DNA from: Neurospora tetrasperma FGSC 2508
Taxonomy: Eukaryota; Ascomycota; Sordariomycetes; Sordariales; Sordariaceae
Assembly: GCF_000213175.1 (NCBI RefSeq)
Contig: NW_009799104.1
Coordinates: forward strand, 315,401 to 379,400
Reading direction: 5' to 3'
Length of the DNA stretch: 64,000 bases
A model generated the notes under the pieces. That model worked only from the letters and a program-made list of their open reading frames with translations, was not told the DNA's origin and did no database searches. Positions 22,210-34,114 of the stretch are shown here, in pieces. Position 1 is the stretch's first letter. Each line of letters opens with the position of its first letter. Position numbers and translations under genes: made by a program.

Positions 22210-22914
22210 TCAAGCATACAACCCATCCATATCATCCTCCTCCTCCTCTTCTTCTTCCTCTTTCTTAGTCACCACCTCCCTCCTCTTCCCCATCTCCTTC
22301 CTACACATCGGACAAGTCCCCTTACTCCTCAACCACGGCCCCACGCACTCAAGATCAAACCGATGGCTATGATGACACGGCAGTTCCACCACCAGACAAT
22401 ACTGATCATCCAGATACCTCTCGGCGCAAATCGGGCACTGCTCGTCCTCCTTTAGTTTCTTCCTGTCCACTCTGTCCAGCCCATCCAAAAACTCTTGCGA
22501 GACACCCTCGATTTGCGTGGGCGGGCGGTGGATGTCCTCTTCCAGAGAATCGATCAGCGAGTTGAGAAAGTTGCGGTTTTCGTCGGTCGGTGCCGAGAGG
22601 GCGAGCACGCCCATTTGGTCTTGGAGTAGTCGGTAGAGAGCGGCGAGGTCGACGGGGTTGGGGGTCGCGTGCGGGTTGTTGTGGTGCTGCGAGGATGTGG
22701 AAGCGGAGGTGGAGGTGGGGGTGGAGGATTCGGGAGCGATGTTGTGTAGGTGGGAGGTAAAGGTTGACATGTCGACTTTGCGGCGGCGGGGGGCGGTGGA
22801 AGAGGGTTTAATGTTGTGTTCGACTGGTGGGTGAAGGGTGGTTAGTGATGCGCTGGTGGGAGGAGATGAAGGGACGGGGGAGAAAGCGTAAGTACCTTCG
22901 TATTGGGTCGCCAT
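22210..22914 (-). CDS. RING-H2 zinc-finger protein, probable E3 ubiquitin ligase
   Basis: The best model has a 19-base first exon (22914-22896), a 72-base intron with donor GTACTT, branch CACTAAC and acceptor CACCAG, and a second exon 22823-22210, giving 210 residues. The intron is a multiple of three and has no stop, so an unspliced transcript would give 234 residues. The RING-H2 motif lies in the C-terminal third: CPIC at the start, the CHHSHRF centre and CPMC at the end, with the Cys/His spacing of E3 ligases. The protein ends in an acidic Glu/Asp run (KKEEEEEEEEDDMDG). There is no membrane segment. Substrate and pathway are unknown. Confidence 0.85.
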   Translation of the reverse strand: MATQYEGTYAFSPVPSSPPTSASLTTLHPPVEHNIKPSSTAPRRRKVDMSTFTSHLHNIAPESSTPTSTSASTSSQHHNNPHATPNPVDLAALYRLLQDQMGVLALSAPTDENRNFLNSLIDSLEEDIHRPPTQIEGVSQEFLDGLDRVDRKKLKEDEQCPICAERYLDDQYCLVVELPCHHSHRFDLECVGPWLRSKGTCPMCRKEMGKRREVVTKKEEEEEEEEDDMDGLYA

Positions 22915-24108
22915 TTTGATTAGTTGTATGCGCCGAAGCTAAGTTGGGTATGCGACTGTGTTGAAGGATTGGCGACGCTGGGAAGACTCGAGACAGGAGG
23001 ATGGTGGTTGAAGGTTGAGAGTCGAGTCGAAGCTGCGCAGCTCTGCCCTGGCTGTGACTTGGGGTCTGCGGGGTGTTGAGGTGATACCGACGCAATGCTG
23101 TTGGGGCTTGAGTGGAGGAGTTGGGTCGCTTTGTGAGGACAACGATCCGATAGCAACTAGCTGAAGAAGATGAACCTAGATTCAGTTGGTGGTGTTGCAA
23201 GACTATACAATTTGGATATATCTACGTAGAATTGAAGACGATGAGGATGACCTGGATACAATTCGTGCTGCAGTGGAATGGCTTCGGCGAGACAGGCAGC
23301 TCGAGGTGACGCGGGGCTTTGGTCCCTTGGAAGCATCCACTGAAAACTCGCGTGCAATGGTGCCTACCTTATCGCTTTACCTAAACTCCCGTCCAAGTGG
23401 CCCGTGCGCTCACAGCACATCATTTATGCACCCCAGACTGCTTGTGCCTGACGAGCATAAAGAAGGCCTGGACCTGGAATGATCCCTGGAGCCAGGTTCC
23501 CTTTCCAAGTCTGGGCGCTACAAGTGCCGCCGACTAGGGTAGCGTTCCCTTTCAGAAGATATCGTCATTTCAATAATCTCTCGGCACCAACCAAAATCCA
23601 ATCTTGGAGTTGCTCTTTTCCCCTTTTTGTGTTACTCGATACCGAATGCAGAGACATTGTGCACTAATCCTAATCCACAACGCGGCAAGATGTGATTGCC
23701 CCCACTCGAAACCAGACATATTCAATCATTCATACTGTACCTAGCTCTTCACTCTTTTCCTGTTGTTGGTTGTTTTCTTGTGAATGGACGGGATGACATC
23801 ATGTCGCCCATTGGATGGTGTTCCTTGACTCTCTTTTTCCAACTAAACAAATCAGCGCCCGCTCCAGGCTCCTTCCCGTGTCCTGTTCAGGTACCAGCCA
23901 ATCCCTTTTTCAGATGGCCAGCCAGGCCAGGCCTCCATCCCAGCCCCTTGACAGCTCTCGTTTCAACTTTGCCCGATCCCTTGCTTTGGGCTTTTGGCTG
24001 ATATTTAATCGATCTTGTCCGTGCTCTCTCTTTTCCGTCTCTTTTCCCAAGTAAACATCTTTGTCCTTCATTTATGAATACCTGAGTAAACAAAATAGGG
24101 AGAGCAAG
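22915..24108. promoter_or_regulatory. Divergent intergenic region, RING gene / hydrolase gene
   Basis: About 1.2 kb separates two divergent start codons. The part near 23980-24060 contains TATTTAATCG and CT-rich tracts just upstream of the hydrolase start. No coding frame or named regulatory site was supported. Confidence 0.45.
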
Positions 24109-27100
24109 ATGCCTCCTCTCAACACGGCGACGATTGGCATGGCTGTTACGCCAACAGTCGTCTCCACCCTCTTCAGTCATGTAAGTCTTTTTCTTACTTG
24201 TAGTATTCTAACTATAAACGCAGTCTAGAATAATCATCCCATCTTCCCACTTTTACTTGCGATCCACCACCGGGAGGAACTTTAATCTTCTTTCGGTCAC
24301 AACAAGAAATCCACACATGGTTAGTTGGTTCTCTAACATGGCTCAAATCAGTACCTCGACCGTAAAAAAGTCCGCCAAAAACCCACCGAGCGACTCTCGT
24401 ACGACGAAGGCCTCCACCTAATCCGTTCCTTCCTCGCCTTTGCCTCCACCCGTCCTGTAGAAGAACTCCAGGCCTTCACCGGCCAATGGGTCCCTCATCC
24501 TACCTGGGTTCGCGTCGATGAGGTCGAGATCCCCGAAGATAAACTCTCCTACGCCGCCAACCTTCTCCACGAACAGCTTGGCCCCGAGGGTATTCGCCGC
24601 GTCGGCGGTCGCGAGTGGTGGCAATGGCGCAGACCCAAGAGCCCGTTGAAGGCTGAATGGATCGAGATGAAGGCCGACTACGAAGAGCGCAAGGAAAACG
24701 CAGACCCGGGCAATCGCGTCATGTTCTATATTCATGGAGGCGCGTACTTCTTTGGTAGTGTCAATGAGCACCGCTTCATGATACAGAGACATGCGCGAAA
24801 GCTGAGGGCCCGAGCGTTTGCGCCCGAGTACAGGCTGGCGCCGCAGTTCCCTTTCCCGTGTGGACTGCAGGACTGCCTGGCTGCTTACCTGTACCTGCTG
24901 ACGCAGCAGGAGCCCAAAACGATTATCTTGGCGGGTGATTCGGCGGGTGGTGGCATGGTCTTGTCGTTGTTGGTGATTCTGAGAGACCAGGGCATCCCAT
25001 TACCCGCTGGTGCAGTCTTGATCAGTCCCTGGGTCGATCTTACGCACTCGTTTCCCAGTGTGGCGGGAGATTGTCCATTGGACTACGTTCCGCCTTCTGG
25101 GTTCCATCATAGGCCGTCTAGAGCATGGCCGCCACCGGATGAGGATGAGATGGAGGAGCTCAAGAAGATTGCCATCGAGCAAAAGAAGGGCGACGGCGTG
25201 AAAGAGGGCAGTTCGGATTCCAACAGCGGCATTCCCACCATTGGCGACGTTCTCGACAAACCCACTCGCTTGTCGCTCATGATCGACGGCCAACAGATCG
25301 ACATCAAGGAGCAGATCCAGATGTACACCACCAATGAGATGCTCAACCACCCTCTTGTGAGCCCTGTTCTGCAACCTACCCTGGGTGGTCTCCCTCCTCT
25401 CCTTATCATGACCGGCGGCGCCGAGATCTTGCGCGACGAGCAGATTTACCTGGCCCACAAGTGCGCCAACCCCGAGCAATACCTTCCACCCGAAGCCATG
25501 ATGGACGAGCCCGCCTGGGCGCAAGTGAAGAAATACCCACCAACCGACGTCCAGCTCCAAGTCTGGGATGACCTGTGCCATGTGGCTCCTACTTTGAGTT
25601 TCACACGGCCAGCCAAGTACCAGTTCCGAGCCATCGCCCAATTCGGCGCTTGGGCACTTGCTCGCGCTCAGCGGACCGAGATTGACATTCTCGATGACGA
25701 CGATATCTCTGTCATTTCCGGCCACGAGGGCGAGGATGAGTCTGATGACGCTACCCACGAGCCTGCCGTTGACCCAACCCAACCTTACCTGGATCCCAAG
25801 CCAATGCCCAAGAAAAAGACTAAAAGGTCCAAAAACAAGAGAGCCAAGACAGTTGCCGAAAAGGAGAACGAGGCCAACGCCGTCGGCAAAGCAGGCGACC
25901 CTCTCCCGCCCTTCCACCATCACATGATCCGCCAACGCGTGACCACCACCGGTCTGCTCCTCCCCCTTCCTGAGCATTCTGACCTCCCAGCCTGCTGCGT
26001 TGACCGGAACGCCATTGGCGTCATCAAGCCCGGTCCAGTGCGCAAATGGCTCGCCCACAAGAAGAAATTCGATTCCCGCTTCGCTTCAACCAAGTCCAAG
26101 GTTCACAAGCAGAGAATCAAGGACATGCGCGAAGGCGGCTACGAAGTCTTTCCTGGCGGTGACGTCCCTCCTCCCTCGGCACTCGCAGGCCGCAGAAAGA
26201 TTGGCCACCGCGAGGAGGACCTGAAGAAGGACAAGAAGAGCTGGGGTCTCAGTCTCTGGGGCGTATGGGGCAGCAAGCACGACAAGATGACTGTGGCGCG
26301 CGGGGAGAAGGCCGACCGCCGAGAAGTTTCCACCAAGACTGTCCAGGCGGCCGACGGCGGTGAGGGCGCTCGGAGCTACTCCGACATCAAAAACCAGGAA
26401 GGTACCGGCGTCCAAGGCAAGACGGCCGCCGGCGTCGAGCGTCCCGGACTCGGAACCAGAGCGTCGGGCTCCAGATATAAGAGCGTTGCGGACCAGGGAC
26501 AGACGGGGGAGCATCATCTGCATGACGATGACGAGCATGAGCACGAGAGGCCGCAGATCGAGGATATCCTGGCCTACAGGAAGGGAGAGCTGGAGGAGCA
26601 GCATCATCAGCCTCCGGAGGTCGGGGCGACGGGGAAGAGACCCATTGTGGATGGCTTGGCTACGCCGTTTAGTCTGGGAAAGAAGGCCGAGACGGCTAGC
26701 ATGATTACGTTGCAGAGTGGCAAGAGCAGGATGACGGCCGGCACCAGCATTCTGCAGAGTCCGCCGGGTACCAGCGCTGGTGCGTCAAGGGACAACTTGT
26801 CGCTGATGCCTAGTGGTGCTGATGACGCCACTTCAGTAGCCGAAGGTGACGGTGACGCAGCAGCAGCTGGAACCCGCACTGGAAGTGCACTGAAGCACGA
26901 AGTGGAAGCCGACGGCGAGAAGCAGAATGTGATTCAGGCCGACGAGCACATCGTTCCCCGCGAAGTCGAGGTCAGGAATTATACTACCCACCCACTGGAT
27001 GCCACGAGGGGAATCGGCATGTCGTTGCCTACGCCTCTTACGCCCGGAACCCCAGGGACGTTGGGGAGTAGGCCGGGATTGGATCGGTTCGTGACTGCTG

Positions 27101-27168
27101 ATGAGTTCTTCAGTACGGGGGGTACTCCTACTCCTACGGCTAGTGAGCCGAAGCTTAACGTTGCTTGA
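24109..27168 (+). CDS. Alpha/beta-hydrolase, hormone-sensitive-lipase type, with long C-terminal extension
   Basis: Exon 24109-24180 (24 codons, donor GTAAGT) joins exon 24352-27168 in phase 0 for 962 residues. The acceptor (AAATCAG) follows a CTAAC branch site. The catalytic core carries HGG in the oxyanion motif YIHGGAYFFGS (His about 152) and GDSAGG with nucleophile Ser about 221. The acid and His are probably in the VWDDLCHVAP region. This is the alpha/beta-hydrolase-3 (HSL) family of esterases and lipases. The C-terminal half, after about residue 470, is mostly charged and disordered, with a basic KKKTKRSKNKRAK patch and Ser/Thr/Gly-rich parts. Such long tails occur in fungal members and probably serve regulation or targeting. 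The natural lipid substrate is unknown. Confidence 0.9.
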
Positions 27169-28104
27169 TTTCTGAGGAGAGGTTTTGTTGTTTCCCTACG
27201 GTTGATATCCCTCAGATTTTAGTTTGGTTCTAGATAGATATCCTTTTGCTCTTTTGTTGGTTGAGAGTTTGGAAGAGTTAGTCAGCCTGATACCTATCCA
27301 TGGAGCGAGAGAGCAAAGGGGGGAGTGAGTGGTTCTGGGTAAAAGTGGAGGGAATAATATGTGCCAGGCACGGTGATAAGTTTCCTAGTTGTTGTTCCGT
27401 TTCAGTTAGTTTTGAGTTTGAGTTTCCTTGAGTTATGATACCACTGTTTTACTAGTAAGCGTTTTGTCAATGATTGAGTCGCCAGTGATGCGTTCAGTCA
27501 GTAGTTTGTTTCGTTCAACATGGTGATTTCTTCAGAAGAGAGGAGGTATAACTTACCTCACCACATCAGTCCAAGACTTATCGCCCAAGCCATCCATTGA
27601 ATAGGGCAAAAAGGGTACGTAACGTTGGTGATAATGTTGACGAAAGATTACACGAGATGGCCGTTGACTCCCTATTCTCTTTAAAAACTTAGTTGGAACT
27701 CAAAACGATCTGTAACGGCAATGTCATAACACCACACACACCTCCATTAACTCCCCGGCCGTCTCTATGAACATAAAGACTAGCTACTGTGTAAACATGC
27801 AAAACTTTTGATTGACATTGACCGTAAAAACCTCCCTTTGATTCCCAAAAAGATACCTTTGTATATGTATGTGGGTATGTTTGTATGCGACTAGCACAAA
27901 AGTCCCCAGCCCCTTGACATAAAACTATAAAACAAGAAAAACAGAGCAGATGTTTAGGTACCCAGCAAACCATCCTTCGAACAAAACCGCACCAGCGAAC
28001 CAACCAGCCCACAGAGAAAGAAAAACCACCAATGACCCAACCAACTAGCCGACTGACCGAGTCGGATATACACCCTCTTGCTATTAGAAGTATGTCCAAA
28101 CTCA
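27169..28104. other. Region between convergent genes (hydrolase / UTP14)
   Basis: 3' flanks of both genes. The sequence is moderately AT-rich, and several frames on the minus strand end without any motif. Nothing further is seen. Confidence 0.4.
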
Positions 28105-31100
28105 TCAAAGAACAGGCTTCGACATGGGCGCAATGATGCCCTGCTTGAGAATGACTCTGGGCTTGGTAGCATCCTGGAAAGTCTCCTTGGTAGTCCACTC
28201 GGGACCAACAGGGATGCGGAGCGAGCGCTCGTACTGCGCTTGGGTTTCGAAGGGGTGGGGGAGGGAAGTGGCGAGGTATTGGTCGTTCTGTTTTGTGTTA
28301 GCCTCCGTTATCATGACTTCAACCAAAGACAACTCATAACTTCAACCGCAAAAAAAAAAGAAGAAAATACGAGCGAAGCGAGGACCCNNNNNNNNNNNNN
28401 NNNNNNNNNNNNNNNNNNNNNNNNNNNNNNNNNNNNNNNNNNNNNNNNNNNNNNNNNNNNNNNNNNNNNNNNNNNNNNNNNNNNNNNNNNNNNNNNNNNN
28501 NNNNNNNNNNNNNNNNNNNNNNNNNNNNNNNNNNNNNNNNNNNNNNNNNNNNNNNNNNNNNNNNNNNNNNNNNNNNNNNNNNNNNNNNNNNNNNNNNNNN
28601 NNNNNNNNNNNNNNNNNNNNNNNNNNNNNNNNNNNNNNNNNNNNNNNNNNNNNNNNNNNNNNNNNNNNNNNNNNNNNNNNNNNNNNNNNNNNNNNNNNNN
28701 NNNNNNNNNNNNNNNNNNNNNNNNNNNNNNNNNNNNNNNNNNNNNNNNNNNNNNNNNNNNNNNNNNNNNNNNNNNNNNNNNNNNNNNNNNNNNNNNNNNN
28801 NNNNNNNNNNNNNNNNNNNNNNNNNNNNNNNNNNNNNNNNNNNNNNNNNNNNNNNNNNNNNNNNNNNNNNNNNNNNNNNNNNNNNNNNNNNNNNNNNNNN
28901 NNNNNNNNNNNNNNNNNNNNNNNNNNNNNNNNNNNNNNNNNNNNNNNNNNNNNNNNNNNNNNNNNNNNNNNNNNNNNNNNNNNNNNNNNNNNNNNNNNNN
29001 NNNNNNNNNNNNNNNNNNNNNNNNNNNNNNNNNNNNNNNNNNNNNNNNNNNNNNNNNNNNNNNNNNNNNNNNNNNNNNNNNNNNNNNNNNNNNNNNNNNN
29101 NNNNNNNNNNNNNNNNNNNNNNNNNNNNNNNNNNNNNNNNNNNNNNNNNNNNNNNNNNNNNNNNNNNNNNNNNNNNNNNNNNNNNNNNNNNNNNNNNNNN
29201 NNNNNNNNNNNNNNNNNNNNNNNNNNNNNNNNNNNNNNNNNNNNNNNNNNNNNNAAAAGGAAAAAAAAGAGGTGAAGATAAGAGGGGTAACAAACCTTCT
29301 TAACCCGTCCCTCCTTAATAATCACCCCCTTGAGCTTGAAATCCTTCCTCTTCTCCTTCTTGACGCCCTCCACCTTGGTGACGAACCGGCCTGTATGTCT
29401 CTTCTTCTCGCGGTTGGAGATGCCCTCGCCTACCCAGCCGCCCCAGCCAGGAAGCGTGTTGTCGATTTCCTTGTCGTCGTCTTCCTTCTCCACTTCGGCC
29501 TTTTCGCGGTTAAAGTCGCCTACGACATCCTCGCCTGCAAAGGCACGCTTGATGAGTTCTTGGTCGCGGATGGCGAGGGGGAGGTGGATGGTTTCTTCAT
29601 CGTCGGAAGAGGAGTCGTCGACGGTGGCGGCGGGAGCAGAGGACTTCTTGTCCTTGGCTGCTGCGGCGTCCTTGGACTTGGGCTTGGGCTTGGAGGCGAG
29701 CATGGCGGCGTTGGAGAGGTCCAACTCGCCGACGGAGGCCTTGGCGGCCTTTTTGGTGCTCTTGCGACCTTCTTGGGGAGCCTTGGACCAAGCACCGGCG
29801 ACGGAGGCGGCGAGGGATGTGTCCTCGACTTGGGTGGTAGCTGCTTGTTGTGGTGTTACTTGGAGGTTGGACATATCGTTTGTGATGTTCTTCTTCTCCT
29901 TCTTCTTCTGAGCAGCCTGCTGGCCGGGGAGCGTGATCTCCTTCTTGCCCATACCGAACTGCCTGCGACCGATGTCCGTCTCTTCGACACCGTCAGAGTC
30001 GTAGTCGGAGTCAAGATCCCGGCGAATCTGTGCGATCATCTCCTCATTCTCCTTCCTCTTCTGGGCTTCGCCGCGCTGCATGAACTTCATCTGCATCAGC
30101 CCCGACTCGGCCTCGCCGTCCGCGTAGGAAGCAGCGTGCTCGAGCTGTTCCAGCAACCGTTTCTTGTTGTGCTTCTCATCGCCAGACTCAGCGGAGTAAT
30201 CGTCGGAACCACTGTCTTCAGAATCCTCCTCGCCCTTTCTGCGTCCCTCGATCCGGCGGCGCAACTCCTCCTTCTGGCGAGCAGCCTCTGTCAGCCCAGC
30301 GCGGAAGTTGTCATCCCATACTGCGCGACCGGCCTTCTTGCCGAGCTTGGCCCACTTGCTGTCCCGGTGACGAGTGCCGACACGCTCGAGGGCTCGCCTC
30401 CTGTCCAGAGCCTCGCGCTCCTCTTCTGAATCGATCTCTCCCGCTTCAACCATGGCATCATGCATCTCCTGCTCGTCGTGGAGCAACTCCTTGCGGTGAA
30501 TGCGGCGGTACGCCTTGGACTTGATCTTCTTGATGCGCTTCTGGCGGGCCTGCTCGCGCGAGAACAGTTCACGCTCGCGGCGCTTCTGACGGGTGATTTC
30601 TTGCATCTCAGCGGCCGAGAGACCCTTGCGAGCGGCAATCTCCTCGACGTTATCCTGGTCCTCCTTCTTGGGCTTGTTGGTGGGTCCCAAGCCGGATTCC
30701 TCCATGATGGCCAGGATAGTCTGTTCGAGCTCGGTACCCGCCGTGGCCTTGGTCACGGGAAGGAGTTCTTGACTGTCGAGGCCGGCGTCGTGGGCATTTT
30801 GCGCGAGGGGGAAAACCAGGTGATCCGCACGGCGGTTGTGCTTGACGGTGTCGATCCAGCGCTCGAGCGTCTCGGAGGTCTTTTCGTAGGCGGCGGAGCG
30901 GAGGAGCTTGTCTTGTTGCCTCTTTGCGAGGGGAATGTCGAGCTTCTTGGATTGCCCAGGCTTGGCGGCCTTTTCCTCCTTGTTCATGAGCTTGAGAGAC
31001 TTCTTCATGTGGGGGTCCTGGACGCCAAGGAGGCCGAGATCTGAGAGACTGAGTTTGTTTGTTGGTTTCGAGCCTGATTGCTCCTCGTCGTCGTCGTCGC

Positions 31101-31854
31101 CGCCCGCAAACCCGGAGATCATCTTTTGGAGGTCGTCGAGCTTCGAAGGGTCTTCCATGTCGTCGTCGCTGTCTTCGCTTTCGCTCGATTCGCTGTCCGC
31201 ATCGTCTTCCGATCCTGACTGCTCTTCGCCCTCCTCGTCCTCGTCGCTTTCATACTGATCCAGTGCTGTGGCGAGATCGATGGCGTCGGAACCGAGCGAC
31301 TCCAAGTCATCGTCCTCATCTTCCTCCTTTTCACTGTCGTTTTCGCCCTTCTTCGCCTTCTTGCCCTTCTTATTTGAGCTGCTCCCGCTGAAGGCAAAGC
31401 CATCGAACTTTTCCTCGTCGCTCTCGCCAAAGGCCTCATCAGAGTCGAGTTCGGAATCTTCGTCATCAGCGCCTACACCAACATGCCATTCCTCGCCATC
31501 GCTGTCCTCGCCGCCGTCGGAGAAGCCTTCGAAATCGTCGCTGTTCTTGGCCTTCTTCTTTTGTGGCCTGGCGTCCTCGAGATCTTCCTCATCCCCATCT
31601 TCGTCATCGTCCTCGTCATCGTCCTCGTCATCTCGTTGTCTCTTTTGGGGGCGTTCTTCGGGCTCGTCGAGGTCTCGTGTGCGGACGCCCTTGGCTTTCT
31701 TTTGGGGGACTTGTTCGGCGGCAATAGCGAAGGCGTCGAGGACGTTGTTTCGGGATTTTCTGTCGGCAGTCTTGTTGTTGACTCTGTGCTTGGGACGCCC
31801 TCCGCCGCCCGACTTGGGCATTAGAGGCCTGCCGTGGGCTTGACGGCCGGGCAT
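28105..31854 (-). CDS. utp14: U3 snoRNP / small-subunit processome protein Utp14
   Basis: Exon 31854-29296 (853 codons) and last exon 28287-28105 (60 codons and stop) join in phase 0 through donor GTTTGT and acceptor AAAACAG. The model gives 913 residues, close to yeast Utp14. The N-terminal half is highly acidic with many Asp/Glu/Ser runs. The C-terminal half has the Utp14 signatures, including DNTLPGWGGWVGEG, REKKRHTGRF and, in the last exon, LPHPFE and QYERSLRIPVGPEW. Utp14 acts in the nucleolus in 18S rRNA maturation and activates the helicase Dhr1. The 867-base assembly gap lies wholly inside the intron of this model, so no coding sequence appears lost. It is divergent from the mL41 gene. 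Confidence 0.93.
28388..29254. other. Assembly gap (867 N) inside the utp14 intron
   Basis: The gap is bordered by A-rich sequence (AAAAAAAAAGAAGAAAA just left, AAAAGGAAAAAAAAG just right). Since the flanking exons already make a full-length Utp14, the real intron may be much shorter than drawn. Confidence 0.98.
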
Positions 31855-32531
31855 TTTGCTGGTATTTGGGATTTGACTGATTGGGGGTCGGAAGGTAGTT
31901 CAGTCAATTAAGTTCGAGGTCGGACAGGCAAGAATTGGGTGATGGAATTGTCGACAAAGTCCAGTGGTTGGATGGAATGAATGGATGTAAATGTCCAACT
32001 TTTGCCTGCACGGGTCCTGAGAAGGTCGAAGTGGTCAGGTCCCTTCAACAAGTCGAACCTTCAACTGCCAGTGAACAAGCTCCCCCGAAACTTTTTCTGC
32101 CGCCTCTGTAATCGATAATTTTTGGGCGGTGAGGGCGCAACACCCACCTATTTTGCGGGGCCGCAGCAGGCTACAAGGGTACCTGTCTCTCATAATCTCA
32201 CATCATTGGCTCAATTGAGCTCCAAACTTCTGAAATGGCTCCACCTCAACCCGGCGCGGCCCCGGACGTCTTTGCGATTTCTCGATTTCAACCCCGTTGC
32301 CCGTCACCCGTCGCCGTCCGTTGTCTAGCGCCAGTCCGAGTCCGAGTCCCGTCTCCGTTCCTGTCCCGTGCGCCGGATCTTCAATCCCTTGTAGCGGATC
32401 CCGTCTCCGTCCCACTTGCGCTTACCTCAACCCTCAACCAACCGAGGGTATTCCACCACCCAGATCACCGACTACGAAAAAACAACCCTCCGTCGTCGTC
32501 GCCCCGCAAAGCGCAATCCTCCTAGCCCACC
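31855..32531. promoter_or_regulatory. Divergent promoter region, utp14 / mL41
   Basis: 677 bases separate the start codons of two ribosome-related genes, cytosolic ribosome assembly and mitoribosome. Shared control is plausible but no motif proves it. CT- and CG-rich sequence (TCCGAGTCCGAGTCCCG) precedes the mL41 start. Confidence 0.5.
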
Positions 32532-32974
32532 ATGCAGCCCACTCGCATCCTCCAAGGCCTTAAGTACCGCAAGTTGCGCCTGACCACCAAGGATGTCAAC
32601 AAGGGTTTCTACAAGGGTAACCGCACCGGTTCCATGGGTACGCACACCAGCTACGGTACCTACAAGATCGACTACACCAAGGTCCGCACCTATGTGTGCC
32701 CGGATCTGACCGGCTTCAAGGTGGGTGGTCCTCTATTATCGTCCGGGTTTGGGGTTGGAATGGGATGAGATGGGGGATCTGGTGCTGGTGGAATGACCGA
32801 GAATAGAGGACAGAGAATAAAGAAAAGTGCTAACAAGATCCAACAACAAAGCTCACCCCCTTCGTTTCCAAGACCATCCGCCCCGTTCACGATCAGTTCC
32901 CCGGCGACAAGCTCGGCCCCAAGAACCCCGCCACCTACCTTGCTCGCTGGAAGTCGGAGAACGGTCTTGATTAA
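32532..32974 (+). CDS. mrpl27: Mitochondrial large-subunit ribosomal protein mL41 (MRPL27)
   Basis: Exons 32532-32720 and 32852-32974 give 103 residues. Donor GTGGGT, branch GCTAAC and acceptor ACAAAG fit fungal introns. The N-terminus (MQPTRILQGLKYRKLRLTTK) and the segment DYTKVRTYVCPDLTGFK, continued after splicing by LTPFVSKTI, are characteristic of the mL41 family. The C-terminal part (GPKNPATYLARWKSENG) also fits. It is a small basic protein of the mitochondrial large ribosomal subunit. There is no long cleavable presequence; targeting by the basic N-terminus is inferred. Confidence 0.95.
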
Positions 32975-34114
32975 ACGGTCGTCATGCAATCATCGAGGGG
33001 AGGAGGAGGAGGACACTACGATACCAGGCCCACAGCGAGGAATGGAGCGAGGCTCACTCAACTATCAAACTACCAACGCAATATATACCCAAGTTCTGAT
33101 TACATTCCGAAAGGCTGCCGACACAACCCGTTCGATGCACGACGAGCCACTCTCCACTGTACATTATATGACCTGACCACCAAGAATCAACCACCTAGCA
33201 GCTCCATTGTTCCGGGTCGTATGTGAAATTGGAACATGTCCAGGTTCTCTGCCTTTGGAGTCACTACGCTGCTACCTAGGCCGATGGTCTCGACATTCCT
33301 ACCATTGAGATACAGCCTGCTAACCATACCTAAAAAACATTCGCCCACATTCAGAGGTGCCCACGAGACATCTTCTTTTCGGATTGGTTCTTTGAATTTT
33401 TAGGCCTTGATGATCCCGCCGTCACATTTCTTTTATTCTAGAAGCGATAAGGCAGATAATATGACTATACCCAAAGGTGTCCAATGGTACCTGTCCGAGA
33501 TTCAAAGGGGTTCTTGTTCCAGTCGTTGGATTAGTTGAGGGAGAGATGTGATGTCGGGGATTTCAATAGGGTTAGGGTTTGGGTCTCTCTTATTGATTGT
33601 CGCCTAACTAACCTCTTCTACCCTTTTCCTGTGTTGCTTTTTAGTTCTCAAATTAGGGATCACTGAATGCGAACGAGCGAATCCCGTCGAGAAAGTTTAC
33701 TATAACTCGCCAGTGCGCCCCATGGATGGATCCCATTGTTTTACATAAATATCATGTCCATGGGTTTACTTTACTTTGAATCTTCTGGCTGGCCACCCAC
33801 CCCTTCACAATTGTCCCCCATGTCCCAAACTTCCAAGGGAATCCAACAATGACAGTAAAAGGAAAACAAGGTCTTGGGGGTATCATCAAAATGCAACTTG
33901 ACGCTTTCTATGTATCAACGCCGTCGGAAATGCAAGCAGAGGGTGGGGTATATATACCCATGGTTGTAAATGCATAGAAATCAGACGCAGATCAACAATT
34001 GTGAAATTGTAGACCAATATGGGAGAAGAACAAGCGGACACGAACGAAATTCCAAAAAGCAAAAGGGGAACAGATATGGGGGGATAGGGACATATCTCCC
34101 GAGCAGCCGCTGGG
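32975..34114. other. Intergenic region holding the left copy of a direct repeat
   Basis: 3' flanks of the mL41 gene (plus) and the PD-(D/E)XK-like gene (minus). It contains the repeat copy at 33491-33825. Nothing coding was seen. Confidence 0.45.
33491..33825 (+). repeat. Diverged direct repeat, left copy
   Basis: This segment matches 37821-38300 in the same orientation. Two blocks are shared. The first begins CTGTCCGAGATTCAA and includes GGGGATTTCAATAGGGTTAG; the second begins CGAACGAGCGAATCCCGTCG and runs through GATCCCATTGTTTT and TGTCCATG to TCTTCACATG-like sequence. Between the blocks the right copy has about 190 extra bases. Identity within blocks looks high but not perfect by eye. Confidence 0.85.

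Noticed and set aside
25000-26058. Long minus-strand frame opposite the hydrolase gene
   Set aside because: Shadow of a coding exon with clear catalytic motifs on the plus strand.
28078-30429. Plus-strand frame across the second gap
   Set aside because: Antisense to utp14; the Leu/Val-rich translation mirrors Glu/Lys-rich coding on the minus strand.
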